Source of the DNA: Providencia heimbachae ATCC 35613
GTDB taxonomy: Bacteria > Pseudomonadota > Gammaproteobacteria > Enterobacterales > Enterobacteriaceae
Direction of reading: 5' to 3'
NCBI RefSeq assembly: GCF_001655055.1
Contig: NZ_LXEW01000024.1
Span: forward strand, 49,543-113,542
Length of the DNA: 64,000 bases
Positions 8,135 to 17,363 of the stretch are shown piece after piece. The notes beneath the pieces are model-generated. The model had not been told where the DNA came from. It saw only the letters and a list, made by a program, of their open reading frames with translations, and searched no databases. The first letter of the stretch is position 1. Every line of letters begins with the position of its first letter. A program made the translations under genes and the position numbers.

Positions 8135-9652
8135 ATGACAAACACCTCCAAAGCTGACAAATCTGACCCCCTAATCACTTTGCGCGATCTCTCCAAAAGT
8201 TTTGGTGGTCACCGTGCATTGCGCAATATCGATTTGACACTCAATAAAGGTGAAGTGCACTGCTTAGCAGGCACCAATGGGTGCGGAAAAAGTACACTAA
8301 TTAAAACGATTAGCGGCGTTTATGCGCCTGATGAAGGAAGTAAAATTGAAATTGATGGTAAAAGCTATAACCGTTTAACACCTGATAAAGCGCGTGAATT
8401 AGGTGTACAGGTTATCTACCAAGACCTCTCTTTATTTCCTAATCTAACCGTTGCTGAAAATATCGCTTTTGAATTAAATCTCAAAGGCTATTTTGGTTGG
8501 TTTCGCAAAAATCAACTCAGAGAAAAAGCACTGCAAATTCTAAAAGAATTATCTTTCAATATTAACCCTGATACACCCGTTCAATTTTTACCGATTGCAC
8601 AACGCCAACAAGTGGCTATTTGCCGTGCATTGGTGGCAGATGCCCGTTTGGTTATTATGGATGAACCCACAGCATCCCTTACCAGAACAGAAGTTAATCA
8701 ACTTCTATCTACGGTTAATTACCTCAAAGATAAAGGCATTACGGTTGTTTTTGTCAGTCATCGCCTCGAAGAAGTCAAAGAAATCTCTGACCGTATTACG
8801 GTTATCCGTGATGGACAAAAAATTGGCACTTGGCCCGCTGAAGGGTTAACAACGCGTAAAATCACCGAACTCATGACAGGCTTAGATATCGTCCATGAGC
8901 GTAAACCGCCTAATAATGCAGAAGACCGTCGTACGGTACTTGAGTTAAAAAACCTGACTCGAGCAGGCCAATACCATGATGTTTCGTTAACGCTAAAACG
9001 CGGAGAAGTCCTTGGTCTCTGTGGTTTATTAGGTTCAGGGCGCACTGAGCTGGCGCTGTCTCTTTTTGGTATTACTCGCCCGGATAGCGGTGAGCTATAT
9101 ATTGAAGATAAACCTATCAAGCTAAAAAATAATACTCATGCAATAAAGCAAGGTATTGGCTATGTTTCCGAAGATAGATTGACCCTCGGCGCCATTTTAC
9201 CGCAGTCCATTGCCGACAATATGGTGATCTCCATTTTAGATCGCTTAAAAACACCCCTGCATTTAATTGATGAACAAAAATGCCAAGAGATCGTTCAAGA
9301 GTGGATCGCCGATTTAGATATTAAAGTAACTGACCCTAACAATGCCCTTTCCACCCTATCAGGCGGGAATCAGCAAAAAGTGGTATTAGCAAAATGGATA
9401 TTGACCCGTCCTAAAGTGTTGATTTTGGACTCCCCGACCGTCGGCGTCGATGTTGGTGCAAAAGACAGTATCTATAAGTTAATCCATCGTTTATCTGGTG
9501 TAGGAATTTCCATCCTACTCATTACCGATGAAGCCTCTGAAGCCTATTATAATTGCGACCGTATTTTACATATGAAACAAGGGTCTATCGTCAAAGAAAT
9601 TGTGACGGATTCCATGACTGAGCAACAATTGGAGGAAATCATCAATGGTTAA
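8135..9652 (+). CDS. Sugar ABC transporter, ATP-binding protein (RbsA type)
   Basis: A 505-residue ATPase with two nucleotide-binding domains in tandem, the layout of RbsA/XylG/MglA. Domain one has Walker A GTNGCGKSTL and Walker B VIMDEPTAS. Domain two has the altered P-loop GLLGSGRTEL and the signature LSGGNQQKV, as usual for this family. It powers uptake through the two permeases that follow. The start has an AGGAA site just before it. It overlaps the first permease gene by eight bases. Confidence 0.93.
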   Translation: MTNTSKADKSDPLITLRDLSKSFGGHRALRNIDLTLNKGEVHCLAGTNGCGKSTLIKTISGVYAPDEGSKIEIDGKSYNRLTPDKARELGVQVIYQDLSLFPNLTVAENIAFELNLKGYFGWFRKNQLREKALQILKELSFNINPDTPVQFLPIAQRQQVAICRALVADARLVIMDEPTASLTRTEVNQLLSTVNYLKDKGITVVFVSHRLEEVKEISDRITVIRDGQKIGTWPAEGLTTRKITELMTGLDIVHERKPPNNAEDRRTVLELKNLTRAGQYHDVSLTLKRGEVLGLCGLLGSGRTELALSLFGITRPDSGELYIEDKPIKLKNNTHAIKQGIGYVSEDRLTLGAILPQSIADNMVISILDRLKTPLHLIDEQKCQEIVQEWIADLDIKVTDPNNALSTLSGGNQQKVVLAKWILTRPKVLILDSPTVGVDVGAKDSIYKLIHRLSGVGISILLITDEASEAYYNCDRILHMKQGSIVKEIVTDSMTEQQLEEIING

Positions 9653-10634
9653 TTGGCAAAAGCTTAGACCACAATCTGTCGAAGGCTGGTTGGTATGGGT
9701 CATTTTTATTATGGTGGTTTTCTTCACCACAATGAGCCCACAATTTCTCACCATTCAAAACCTGCTTGATTTAAGTGAAAGCTATGCGGTGACAGGTATT
9801 TTTGCGCTGGGACTTTTTGTTGTCTTAGTCACTGGCGGTATCGATATTTCCTTTGCAGCCGTTGCATCAGTGGTGCAATACGCTATTGCGACTTGGCTAT
9901 TACAAGGTTTTATTGCCAGCCCAACATTAAGTATTACCCTTGCGATTCTGATTGGTATTACTTTTGGCCTCATCAATGCAATTTTAATTTATTCACTGAA
10001 TGTCGTTTCGATCATTATCACCATCAGTATGCAATCACTGCTATTCGGTATGTTGATGTGGCTGACCAATGGGCACAGTATCTATGATCTTCCTGACTGG
10101 TGGGTCGATCCTGTCACGATTCTCCCCTTTGAAGTTGATGGGGAGTCTTACCAAATTGGTTTACCGCTTATTGTGATGCTTGGGATCGCCCTATTGACCT
10201 GGGTTTTAATGAATAAAACCCACATTGGTCGCCAACTTTATGCGGTTGGAGGCAGCCAAGAATCCGCATCTCGTATTGGTATTCGTGTTTCGGTTATCTA
10301 CCTGTTTGCTTACGGTTATCTCGGTGCAATGGCGGCTATTGGCGGTATGTTACAGACCTATCGCATGAGTGAAGTGGTACCAAGTGCATTAGTGGGCGGT
10401 GAACTGGATGTTCTTGCGGCAGCCGTGCTGGGTGGTGCAAGTTTATCTGGTGGGCGCGGTTCCGTTATCGGCACACTGATGGGCGTTTTCCTGATTGGTA
10501 TCTTAAAAAATGGCCTTAACCTAATTGGTGTCTCTAACTACTTTGTCAACATCGTCATCGGTATGGTCATCCTCGTTGCGATTTGTATTACCCACTACAA
10601 AAAACGCAAAGAGACGGATGTCGGTTTTGTTTAA
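9645..10634 (+). CDS. Sugar ABC transporter, permease (RbsC type)
   Basis: A 329-residue integral membrane protein of the BPD_transp_2 family (RbsC, LsrC, XylH). It has about eight to ten hydrophobic helices and the conserved loop with VLGGASLSGGRGSVIGT near residues 264-280, which contacts the ATPase. It is translationally coupled to the ATPase gene by an eight-base overlap, with a GGAGG site. A second permease follows, so the channel is likely a heterodimer, as in LsrC-LsrD. Confidence 0.92.
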   Translation: MVNWQKLRPQSVEGWLVWVIFIMVVFFTTMSPQFLTIQNLLDLSESYAVTGIFALGLFVVLVTGGIDISFAAVASVVQYAIATWLLQGFIASPTLSITLAILIGITFGLINAILIYSLNVVSIIITISMQSLLFGMLMWLTNGHSIYDLPDWWVDPVTILPFEVDGESYQIGLPLIVMLGIALLTWVLMNKTHIGRQLYAVGGSQESASRIGIRVSVIYLFAYGYLGAMAAIGGMLQTYRMSEVVPSALVGGELDVLAAAVLGGASLSGGRGSVIGTLMGVFLIGILKNGLNLIGVSNYFVNIVIGMVILVAICITHYKKRKETDVGFV

Positions 10635-10647
10635 CAGGAATATCACC

Positions 10648-11682
10648 ATGAAAAAACAAGCTTTTTTTAAAATTGATGGCGCTGTTATCGGACTGCTTTC
10701 AATCTTTTTATTGGCCATTGCCGCTTTTAGCATCGCCATGCCGGGGCACTTTTTTACCCAGAATACATTTTTAAGTATCACCTTCCAGTTACCTGAACTG
10801 GGTTTACTGACGTTTGCCATGTTTGTTCCCATGTTAAGTGGCGGCTTAAACCTTGCGATTATCAGTACCGCCAACCTAACTGGTTTGTTTATGGCTTGGG
10901 TATTTATCAATTATTTACCTGTTGATGCGGGCACTGGAACACAATTAATGTGGCTATTTTTCGCCCTTATCGGTGCCACCGTGATAGCCGTGATTATCGG
11001 CTGCCTAACAGGCTTGATGATCTCCCATATTGGTGCTCACCCGATTCTAGTCACCTTAGGAACAATGACGATTATCAGTGGTATTGGGGTTTATCTCACC
11101 AAAGGTGCGGCACTCAGCGGTATGCCACCCATTGTGAGAGCCATCGGCTCAGACACTTTATTTGGTATACCGATTGCCATGATTATTTTTATTGCTGCCG
11201 CCATCGTGTTAGCCCTCTTTTTAGGATGCACGCGATTAGGCAAAAACATCTATATGAGTGGCAGCAACATTAATGCGACTTGGTTTAGTGGCATACGGAC
11301 TGACCGTGTGATGATAGCGATTTATACCATTTCAAGTCTGCTATGTGTACTTGCTGGCTTGATCATGATGGCGCGTTTTAACTCTGCACGAATGGGCTAT
11401 GGTGACTCCTATTTATTGCTCACTATTTTAGCCATCGTACTGGGTGGAACTAACCCGTTTGGCGGTGTTGGTAAAGTAAGCCGCGTCTTCTGTGCCTTGC
11501 TTGTTTTACAAGTTATTGCAACCGGCCTGAGCCTACTTGGTGTGAGCTTGCACTTTAATCTAGCCGTTTGGGGGATCACCCTAATATTGGCATTAGCATT
11601 CAAATTCTTTAAAGAAAAATGGAGTGCAAAACGCGCCATGAATCGCAATCAACGACTTAACAAAGCCTCATCACAAGCTTAA
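10648..11682 (+). CDS. Sugar ABC transporter, second permease (RbsC type)
   Basis: A 344-residue multi-helix permease of the same family as the gene before it, with the corresponding loop VLGGTNPFGGVGKVS. The frame extends upstream to 10525, but that would overlap the first permease by 110 bases. The ATG at 10648 has an AGGAA site and a typical charged start (MKKQAFFKI), so it is preferred. It partners the first permease in the inner membrane. The 3-epimerase gene follows after 18 bases. Confidence 0.9.
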   Translation: MKKQAFFKIDGAVIGLLSIFLLAIAAFSIAMPGHFFTQNTFLSITFQLPELGLLTFAMFVPMLSGGLNLAIISTANLTGLFMAWVFINYLPVDAGTGTQLMWLFFALIGATVIAVIIGCLTGLMISHIGAHPILVTLGTMTIISGIGVYLTKGAALSGMPPIVRAIGSDTLFGIPIAMIIFIAAAIVLALFLGCTRLGKNIYMSGSNINATWFSGIRTDRVMIAIYTISSLLCVLAGLIMMARFNSARMGYGDSYLLLTILAIVLGGTNPFGGVGKVSRVFCALLVLQVIATGLSLLGVSLHFNLAVWGITLILALAFKFFKEKWSAKRAMNRNQRLNKASSQA

Positions 11683-11700
11683 ATTTTCAGGGAGAATAAA

Positions 11701-12564
11701 ATGCGCAAACACCCGATAGGTATCTACGAAAAAGCCTTACCAAAAGAGAGTCGCTGGTCTGAAAAACTCGCCATAGCTAAAGCCGCAGGCTTTGATTTTG
11801 TTGAAATGTCGATTGATGAAACAGATGAACGTCTTGCACGATTGGATTGGACACAAGCGGAACGCTTAGCACTGGTAGATGCTATTCAACAAAGTGGCGT
11901 TCGTATCCCAACAATGTGCTTATCGGGTCATCGGCGCTTCCCTTTTGGTAGTCATGATGCTGATACCCGAAAAATGGCTCACCAGCTCATGGAAAAAGCC
12001 ATTAAATTGGCACAAGATTTAGGTATTCGCACCATCCAATTAGCCGGATACGATGTCTATTATGAGCAACAAGATGCCGAAACGATTAAACGTTTCGAAG
12101 AGGCAATGCTTTGGGTTTCTGAATTAGCGGCGGCTTCACAAGTTATGTGTGCCGTCGAAATTATGGATACCCCCTTTATGAATTCCATCACAAAATGGCA
12201 AGCGCTATCCGGTAAAATTCGTTCGCCATGGTTTACTGTTTATCCTGACGTTGGGAACTTAACCGCATGGGGTAATGATGTCGAAAATGAATTCTTACAA
12301 GGTATTGAGCATGTCGTTGCGCTGCATCTAAAAGATACTTATGCCGTGACCGAAACCTGTAAGGGTCAATTCCGTGACGTGCCTTTTGGCGAAGGGTGTG
12401 TGGACTTTGTCAATCTATTCAAATTATTAAAACGTTTAAATTATCGTGGCACTTTCCTGATTGAAATGTGGACCGAAAAAGCAGATGAACCCCTTGTCGA
12501 AATCATCAAAGCACGCCATTGGATAGAAGATAAAATGCAACAGGCGGGTTGGCATAACGCCTAA
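11701..12564 (+). CDS. sgbU: L-xylulose-5-phosphate 3-epimerase
   Basis: A 287-residue TIM-barrel epimerase closely resembling E. coli SgbU and UlaE over its whole length (for example GFDFVEMS, RFPFGS, IQLAGYDVYYE, VEIMDTPFMNSI, YPDVGNL, FRDVPFGEG). The conserved metal-binding Glu, Asp, His and Glu lie in these motifs. It converts L-xylulose 5-phosphate to L-ribulose 5-phosphate, which AraD, encoded divergently, turns into D-xylulose 5-phosphate. It is in an operon with the transporter and the kinase. A strong GGGAGA site precedes the ATG. UlaE is an equally close name. Confidence 0.92.
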   Translation: MRKHPIGIYEKALPKESRWSEKLAIAKAAGFDFVEMSIDETDERLARLDWTQAERLALVDAIQQSGVRIPTMCLSGHRRFPFGSHDADTRKMAHQLMEKAIKLAQDLGIRTIQLAGYDVYYEQQDAETIKRFEEAMLWVSELAAASQVMCAVEIMDTPFMNSITKWQALSGKIRSPWFTVYPDVGNLTAWGNDVENEFLQGIEHVVALHLKDTYAVTETCKGQFRDVPFGEGCVDFVNLFKLLKRLNYRGTFLIEMWTEKADEPLVEIIKARHWIEDKMQQAGWHNA

Positions 12565-12575
12565 AGGAGCAGGTA

Positions 12576-14048
12576 ATGAATGCATTTTTTATGGGAGTTG
12601 ATCTTGGCGGTACGGTTATCAAAGCCGGGATCTACTCACCTGAAGGCCAAGAAATTATTGTTGCTGAGCACCCTTTCCCGACAGAAAGCCCTGAGGCAGG
12701 TTTCAGTGAACGGAATATGGAAGCGTTGTGCCAAGCTACCTGTGGCGTCATCCGTGAAGCCATTAATAAAAGCCGTTTGAATGCCTCACAAATTACCGGG
12801 ATTAGCTTCTCATCTCACGGTAAGGGGCTATATTTACTCGATAAACACGGTAAGCCTGTCAGAAACGGTATCGTTTCATCAGACTCCCGAGCACAATCGA
12901 TTGTTGATGAGTGGCATCAAGACGGCACCGCAGAAAAAGCTTATCCATTAAGTCTACAGCAGCTGTGGCCTTCTCACCCGGTGTCATTACTGCGCTGGCT
13001 CAAACAACATGAGCCAGAGAGCTACCACAACACCCGCTATGTATTGATGGTGCATGACTATATTCGTTATCGATTGACTGACCAAATCACTTGCGAAGAA
13101 ACCAATATCTCCGGCAGCCAGTTGTATAACCCGACCACCTCAAGCTATGACCCAAAACTATGTCAACTCTTTGGTATTGATGAGGTCAATGACAAGCTAG
13201 CGCCGGTGATTAACTCTGCACAATTAGCCGGAACCGTAACAACTCAAGCCGCTGCGGAATCTGGTCTTGTGGAAGGGACCCCTGTTTTTGGCGGGTTCTT
13301 TGATGTCGTCGGTGCCGCATTGGCTTCGGGTGTTAGTCAAAAAGATAAACTCAGTGCCGTTGCAGGAACTTGGACTATCTCTACTCGAGTTTTTGATGAA
13401 ATCGTTCCTTCAGACTACCCTTATGTGTGGAGTAAATACTGCATTCCAGGGACTTATTTTGTACATGAAGGCAGCCCAACTTCTGCCAGTAATTTGGCAT
13501 GGTTTACACGTCATTTCTTTAATCAACGCTTCCAAGACTATGATGTGCTTAATCACTGCGTTGCAGAAGGGGCGACAAGACAAAACGATATCCTGTTTTT
13601 CCCATGGTTATATGGCTCTAACTACCACAGTAACTTGCAAGGTGGGTTACTTGGACTAAGTTCCCACCATACAGATGCGGATATTATTTATGCTATTTAT
13701 GAAGGCATTGTCTTTTCGCATCTATTACATCAAGACCGTATTATCGGTATTGATAACAACACAAAAGCCATTCGCTTTACCGGGGGGCCAACGCAGTCCC
13801 CACTGTGGATGCAGATGTTTTGTGATGCCAGTAATCTCCCTTTAGAAGTGGTTGATGTGCAGCAATCTGGCTGCCAAGCCGCCGCTTTATGCGCCGCAGT
13901 TGGCACGGGTTATTACGCTGGCTTTGATGTAGCCATCGCCGCAAGTACTCCGAAAATCATTCGTTATCAACCTAATGAAATAGCTCACCAGCAATTGCGT
14001 AAAAAGTTTGCCCGCTTTAAATCCGTTGCAGATGCATTAAGCCAATAG
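12576..14048 (+). CDS. lyxK: FGGY-family sugar kinase, probable L-xylulose kinase
   Basis: A 490-residue FGGY kinase. The N-terminal phosphate-binding loop reads GVDLGGTVIKAG, and the C-terminal ATP-side motif is RFTGGPTQSPLWMQMFCD near residues 405-422. It resembles E. coli LyxK and SgbK more than XylB or AraB (GKGLYLLDK, HPVSLLRWLK, HDYIRYRLT, YGSNYHSN). It would phosphorylate L-xylulose or a related pentulose after import. It is the last gene of the operon, 11 bases after the 3-epimerase with an AAAGGAG site, and a strong terminator follows. Confidence 0.87.
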   Translation: MNAFFMGVDLGGTVIKAGIYSPEGQEIIVAEHPFPTESPEAGFSERNMEALCQATCGVIREAINKSRLNASQITGISFSSHGKGLYLLDKHGKPVRNGIVSSDSRAQSIVDEWHQDGTAEKAYPLSLQQLWPSHPVSLLRWLKQHEPESYHNTRYVLMVHDYIRYRLTDQITCEETNISGSQLYNPTTSSYDPKLCQLFGIDEVNDKLAPVINSAQLAGTVTTQAAAESGLVEGTPVFGGFFDVVGAALASGVSQKDKLSAVAGTWTISTRVFDEIVPSDYPYVWSKYCIPGTYFVHEGSPTSASNLAWFTRHFFNQRFQDYDVLNHCVAEGATRQNDILFFPWLYGSNYHSNLQGGLLGLSSHHTDADIIYAIYEGIVFSHLLHQDRIIGIDNNTKAIRFTGGPTQSPLWMQMFCDASNLPLEVVDVQQSGCQAAALCAAVGTGYYAGFDVAIAASTPKIIRYQPNEIAHQQLRKKFARFKSVADALSQ

Positions 14049-14074
14049 CCACCCTTTTTAAGATCAAATAAAAG

Positions 14075-14109
14075 CAGAATTCACATTGATTGAATTCTGT
14101 TTTTTTTTT
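14075..14109 (+). terminator. Strong Rho-independent terminator after lyxK
   Basis: A perfect 9-bp stem (cagaattca / tgaattctg) with a 7-base loop, followed by ten consecutive T bases. It ends the pentulose operon. Confidence 0.92.
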
Positions 14110-14233
14110 GCCTCGGTAATTCTCCCATACATCACTTACATTTAAGTTGTGATAGAGATCGGTTATTAAGTCTTTGATCGATCTTGATTAGTGATATAGC
14201 TCTAATTTTCATCCTTCATCTCTAGAAATCAAA

Positions 14234-14249
14234 ATGGAACCGGTTCCAT
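14234..14249. promoter_or_regulatory. LacI/PtxS-type operator upstream of kguE
   Basis: A perfect 16-bp palindrome, ATGGAACCGGTTCCAT, centred 67 bases before the kguE start. It has the central CCGG typical of LacI-family operators and closely resembles the PtxS site of Pseudomonas (TGAAACCGGTTTCA). The repressor is probably the PtxS-like protein at the far end of the operon. Confidence 0.8.
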
Positions 14250-14307
14250 AATGAGTTATTAGAAATAATAAGGGCATTGACCCGATAAATTTTAGACCGA
14301 GGAAATC

Positions 14308-15072
14308 ATGAGCAAAGAGATCATAAGTAAAGAAATAATTGTCGTGACCGCCGCTTTTGGCGCCAACACCGTCAAACAAATGGGTGGGCAGCAAGCCTTG
14401 CTGGATATCATTCATAGCGCTAAAGCTGATGGAGTTGAAATTCGTCAAGAACTGTTATTAGCAGGCGATAAGCTTGATGAAATTTCAGCAAAGCTGCAAT
14501 CACGTCAGCTTAGTGCGGTTTATTCCGTCCCTGACACCCTGTTTCATGAGGGGGCGCCAATTAATGCATCAAAAATACAACGCTACTTAGACGATGCCAA
14601 GCAATTAAAAGCACGCTTTCTTAAGCTCTCCTTGGGCGATTTACCCAAAAACTATGATCTCAGCGCAATAATTGAAATTCTAAATGCTTATTCTGTACAG
14701 CTCGTCATTGAAAATGACCAAACAGAAGCTGGCGGGCACATTGAGCCACTGAAACGTTTTTTTGCTGATGTCTCCGCCAAAAAAATGCCCATTAAGATGG
14801 CATTCGATATGGCAAATTGGTATTGGCTCAATGAGGATCCTCTTAGCGCAGCACAATATTTTGCCCCCTTCGTTGCTTATATTCATGTAAAAACCTGCCA
14901 ATCTCGCGCTGGAAAAATGGCTGCTATTGCACTCGATAATAGCGATGGATCTTGGAAAAAAGTGATACAAGCACTGCCAGCCGATGTGCCTCGTGGCATT
15001 GAGTTTCCTTTAGAAGGCGATGATTTGCGTGCAGTCACTGAACACTATGTTTCTCTGCTCAAGGAGATTTAA
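14308..15072 (+). CDS. kguE: Sugar phosphate isomerase/epimerase, KguE-like
   Basis: A 254-residue TIM-barrel protein of the AP_endonuc_2/xylose isomerase-like superfamily. Visible features are the acidic metal-binding segment VIENDQTEAGG near residues 133-143, KMAFDMANWYW, YIHVKTC and the C-terminal GIEFPLEGDD. It is the first gene of a set in the order epimerase, PfkB kinase, MFS transporter, 2-ketoaldonate reductase, which matches the kguEKTD operon of Pseudomonas. The exact reaction of KguE is not established. The start has a GAGGAA site. Confidence 0.78.
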   Translation: MSKEIISKEIIVVTAAFGANTVKQMGGQQALLDIIHSAKADGVEIRQELLLAGDKLDEISAKLQSRQLSAVYSVPDTLFHEGAPINASKIQRYLDDAKQLKARFLKLSLGDLPKNYDLSAIIEILNAYSVQLVIENDQTEAGGHIEPLKRFFADVSAKKMPIKMAFDMANWYWLNEDPLSAAQYFAPFVAYIHVKTCQSRAGKMAAIALDNSDGSWKKVIQALPADVPRGIEFPLEGDDLRAVTEHYVSLLKEI

Positions 15073-15076
15073 CACC

Positions 15077-16057
15077 ATGAATAATAAACTCGATGTGGTC
15101 ACGTTAGGTGAAGCAATGATGATGTTTGTCGCAACACAAACAGGGGAATTGCATGAAGTTGAACAGTTTGTTCGTCGAGCCGCCGGTGCAGAACTCAATG
15201 TCGCTATTGGTTTATCCCGTGTTGGATTGAGAAGTGGCTGGGTCAGCCGCATTGGTAATGATTCTTTTGGTCGCTTCATCCAAGCAACCTTAGAAAAAGA
15301 ACATGTTGATTACGAATGTGTTTTGATTGATTCAGAGCATGCAACGGGTTTTCAATTGAAATCTAAAGCCGAAAATGGAACCGATCCCAACGTGGAGTAT
15401 TTTCGTAAAGGCTCCGCTGCAAGCCATTTAGATTTAACCGATTTTAACGAAGACTATTTTTATGGTGCTCGCCACTTGCATCTTAGTGGCGTAGCCGCCG
15501 CACTGTCATCCACCAGCTATCAACTTTCATTATATGCGGCGAAATGGATGCGAAATGCCGGAAAAACACTGTCATTTGATCCAAATTTACGCCCTTCCCT
15601 CTGGAAGAATGAAGCTGAAATGGTGACACAATTAAATCAGCTCGCCTTTCATGCTAATTGGGTACTCCCAGGGCTAAAAGAAGGCAAAATTCTAACCGGT
15701 TATGATAAGCCAGAAGACATTGCCGATTTTTATCTCTCCCAAGGCGTAGAAGTGGTTGTTATTAAAACCGGCGAGCAAGGGGCTTATTATAAAACGTCAG
15801 AAAACCAACAAGGTATCGTTCCAGCCTTACGCGTAAAGCAGGTCATTGATACGGTCGGTGCTGGCGATGGTTTTGCTGTGGGGGTGATCAGCGCGCTTCT
15901 TGAAGGCCAACCACTTCATCAAGCAGTCGAAAGAGGTAATTTTATTGGTGCTAGAGCAATTCAAGTGATTGGCGATAGCGAAGGCTTACCAACAAAAATG
16001 CAATTACAACAAGAAATGTTGCAACCACAAGCATCGGCTACAGCCTCTGCGGTCTAG
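15077..16057 (+). CDS. kguK: PfkB-family kinase, probable 2-ketogluconate kinase
   Basis: A 326-residue ribokinase/PfkB kinase. It has the N-terminal motif GAELNVAIGLSRVG and the C-terminal signature DTVGAGDGFAVGV, with catalytic Asp264. The frame is open further upstream, but the ATG at 15077 has an AAGGAG site and begins just after kguE ends. It should phosphorylate 2-keto-D-gluconate to the 6-phosphate. KdgK (2-keto-3-deoxygluconate kinase) is a close relative, so the substrate assignment rests on the operon order. Confidence 0.83.
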   Translation: MNNKLDVVTLGEAMMMFVATQTGELHEVEQFVRRAAGAELNVAIGLSRVGLRSGWVSRIGNDSFGRFIQATLEKEHVDYECVLIDSEHATGFQLKSKAENGTDPNVEYFRKGSAASHLDLTDFNEDYFYGARHLHLSGVAAALSSTSYQLSLYAAKWMRNAGKTLSFDPNLRPSLWKNEAEMVTQLNQLAFHANWVLPGLKEGKILTGYDKPEDIADFYLSQGVEVVVIKTGEQGAYYKTSENQQGIVPALRVKQVIDTVGAGDGFAVGVISALLEGQPLHQAVERGNFIGARAIQVIGDSEGLPTKMQLQQEMLQPQASATASAV

Positions 16058-16071
16058 GAAGGGACAATATT

Positions 16072-17352
16072 ATGACAATCAAGAAACCTGCGATGTCACG
16101 CTGGTGGCATATCATGCCAATTGTGTTTATCACCTACAGCCTTGCCTATTTAGATCGCGCTAATTACAGCTTTGCCGCCGCCGCAGGTATTAATGCCGAC
16201 TTGGGGATCACCAAAGGCATGTCTTCGCTGCTGGGCTCCCTGTTTTTTCTTGGCTATTTTTTCTTTCAAATACCCGGCGCCATTTACGCGGAAAAACGCA
16301 GTGTTCGTAAACTTATTTTTGCCTGTATTTTCCTTTGGGGGCTATTTGCTAGCTTAACGGGAATGGTCAGCAATATCCCCATGTTAGTGATCATTCGCTT
16401 TAGTCTTGGGGTTGTTGAAGCCGCCGTCATGCCTGCGATGCTGATTTATATCAGTAACTGGTTTACACAATCAGAACGCTCCCGGGCGAATACGTTCTTG
16501 ATATTAGGCAACCCAGTGACGGTACTGTGGATGTCTATTCTCTCGGGCTATTTAATTCAAGCACTTGGCTGGCGTCAAATGTTTATTATCGAGGGTGTGC
16601 CTGCCATTTTATGGGCTTTCTTTTGGTGGAAAACGGCGCGCGATAAACCAAGCCAAGTGAATTGGTTGAGCCAACAAGAAAAAGATGACCTTGCACAAAT
16701 TCTTAGTGATGAGCAAAAAAATATTAAACCAGTGCGTAATTACCGTGAAGCGTTTAAATCACGTAATGTTATTTTACTGTGCGCACAATATTTTTGTTGG
16801 AGTATCGGGGTTTACGGTTTTGTGCTGTGGTTACCTTCGATTATTCGTGGCGCATCAAATTTAGGGATGGTTGAAACAGGCTGGCTTTCTGCGGTGCCTT
16901 ATCTTGCAGCAACCCTTGCGATGGTTTTAGTTTCTTGGGCATCTGACCGCATGAATAACCGCAAACTCTTTGTTTGGCCTATGCTGCTACTCGGTGCTAT
17001 CTGTTTCCTTGGTTCATTCTTACTCGGTAGTTCAAACTTTTGGTTATCTTATACCCTGCTAGTGATTGCAGGCGCTGCGATGTATGCTCCTTATGGCCCA
17101 TTCTTTGCCATCATCCCGGAGATGCTACCAAAAAATGTCGCTGGCGGTGCGATGGCATTGATTAATAGTATGGGTGCGTTAGGATCATTTGTTGGCTCTT
17201 GGTTTGTCGGCTATCTCAATGGTGCAACGGGTAGCCCTAGCGCATCTTATGTCTTTATGGGGCTTGCGCTTTTAGCTTCGGTATTCTTTACCCTCATCGT
17301 CAAACCGAATCAAGAAAATAGTGATTCAAACCCTATTCCTGAACACGCTTAA
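16072..17352 (+). CDS. kguT: MFS transporter, probable 2-ketogluconate uptake
   Basis: A 426-residue major facilitator with about twelve membrane helices, of the anion:cation symporter (sugar acid) family. The N-terminal motif YLDRANYSFA is typical of that family (ExuT, GudP, PhtT types). It sits between the kinase and reductase genes of the 2-ketogluconate operon. It would bring the sugar acid in with protons, so the kinase is needed to trap it as phosphate. An AGGAAGGGA site lies before the ATG at 16072. Confidence 0.85.
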   Translation: MTIKKPAMSRWWHIMPIVFITYSLAYLDRANYSFAAAAGINADLGITKGMSSLLGSLFFLGYFFFQIPGAIYAEKRSVRKLIFACIFLWGLFASLTGMVSNIPMLVIIRFSLGVVEAAVMPAMLIYISNWFTQSERSRANTFLILGNPVTVLWMSILSGYLIQALGWRQMFIIEGVPAILWAFFWWKTARDKPSQVNWLSQQEKDDLAQILSDEQKNIKPVRNYREAFKSRNVILLCAQYFCWSIGVYGFVLWLPSIIRGASNLGMVETGWLSAVPYLAATLAMVLVSWASDRMNNRKLFVWPMLLLGAICFLGSFLLGSSNFWLSYTLLVIAGAAMYAPYGPFFAIIPEMLPKNVAGGAMALINSMGALGSFVGSWFVGYLNGATGSPSASYVFMGLALLASVFFTLIVKPNQENSDSNPIPEHA

Positions 17353-17363
17353 AGGTGGATCTT

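Noticed and set aside
10525..10647. Upstream extension of the second sugar permease
   Set aside because: It would overlap the first permease by 110 bases and lacks a ribosome site; the ATG at 10648 has one.
15020..15076. Upstream extension of kguK
   Set aside because: It overlaps the end of kguE and has no ribosome site; the ATG at 15077 fits the family start.
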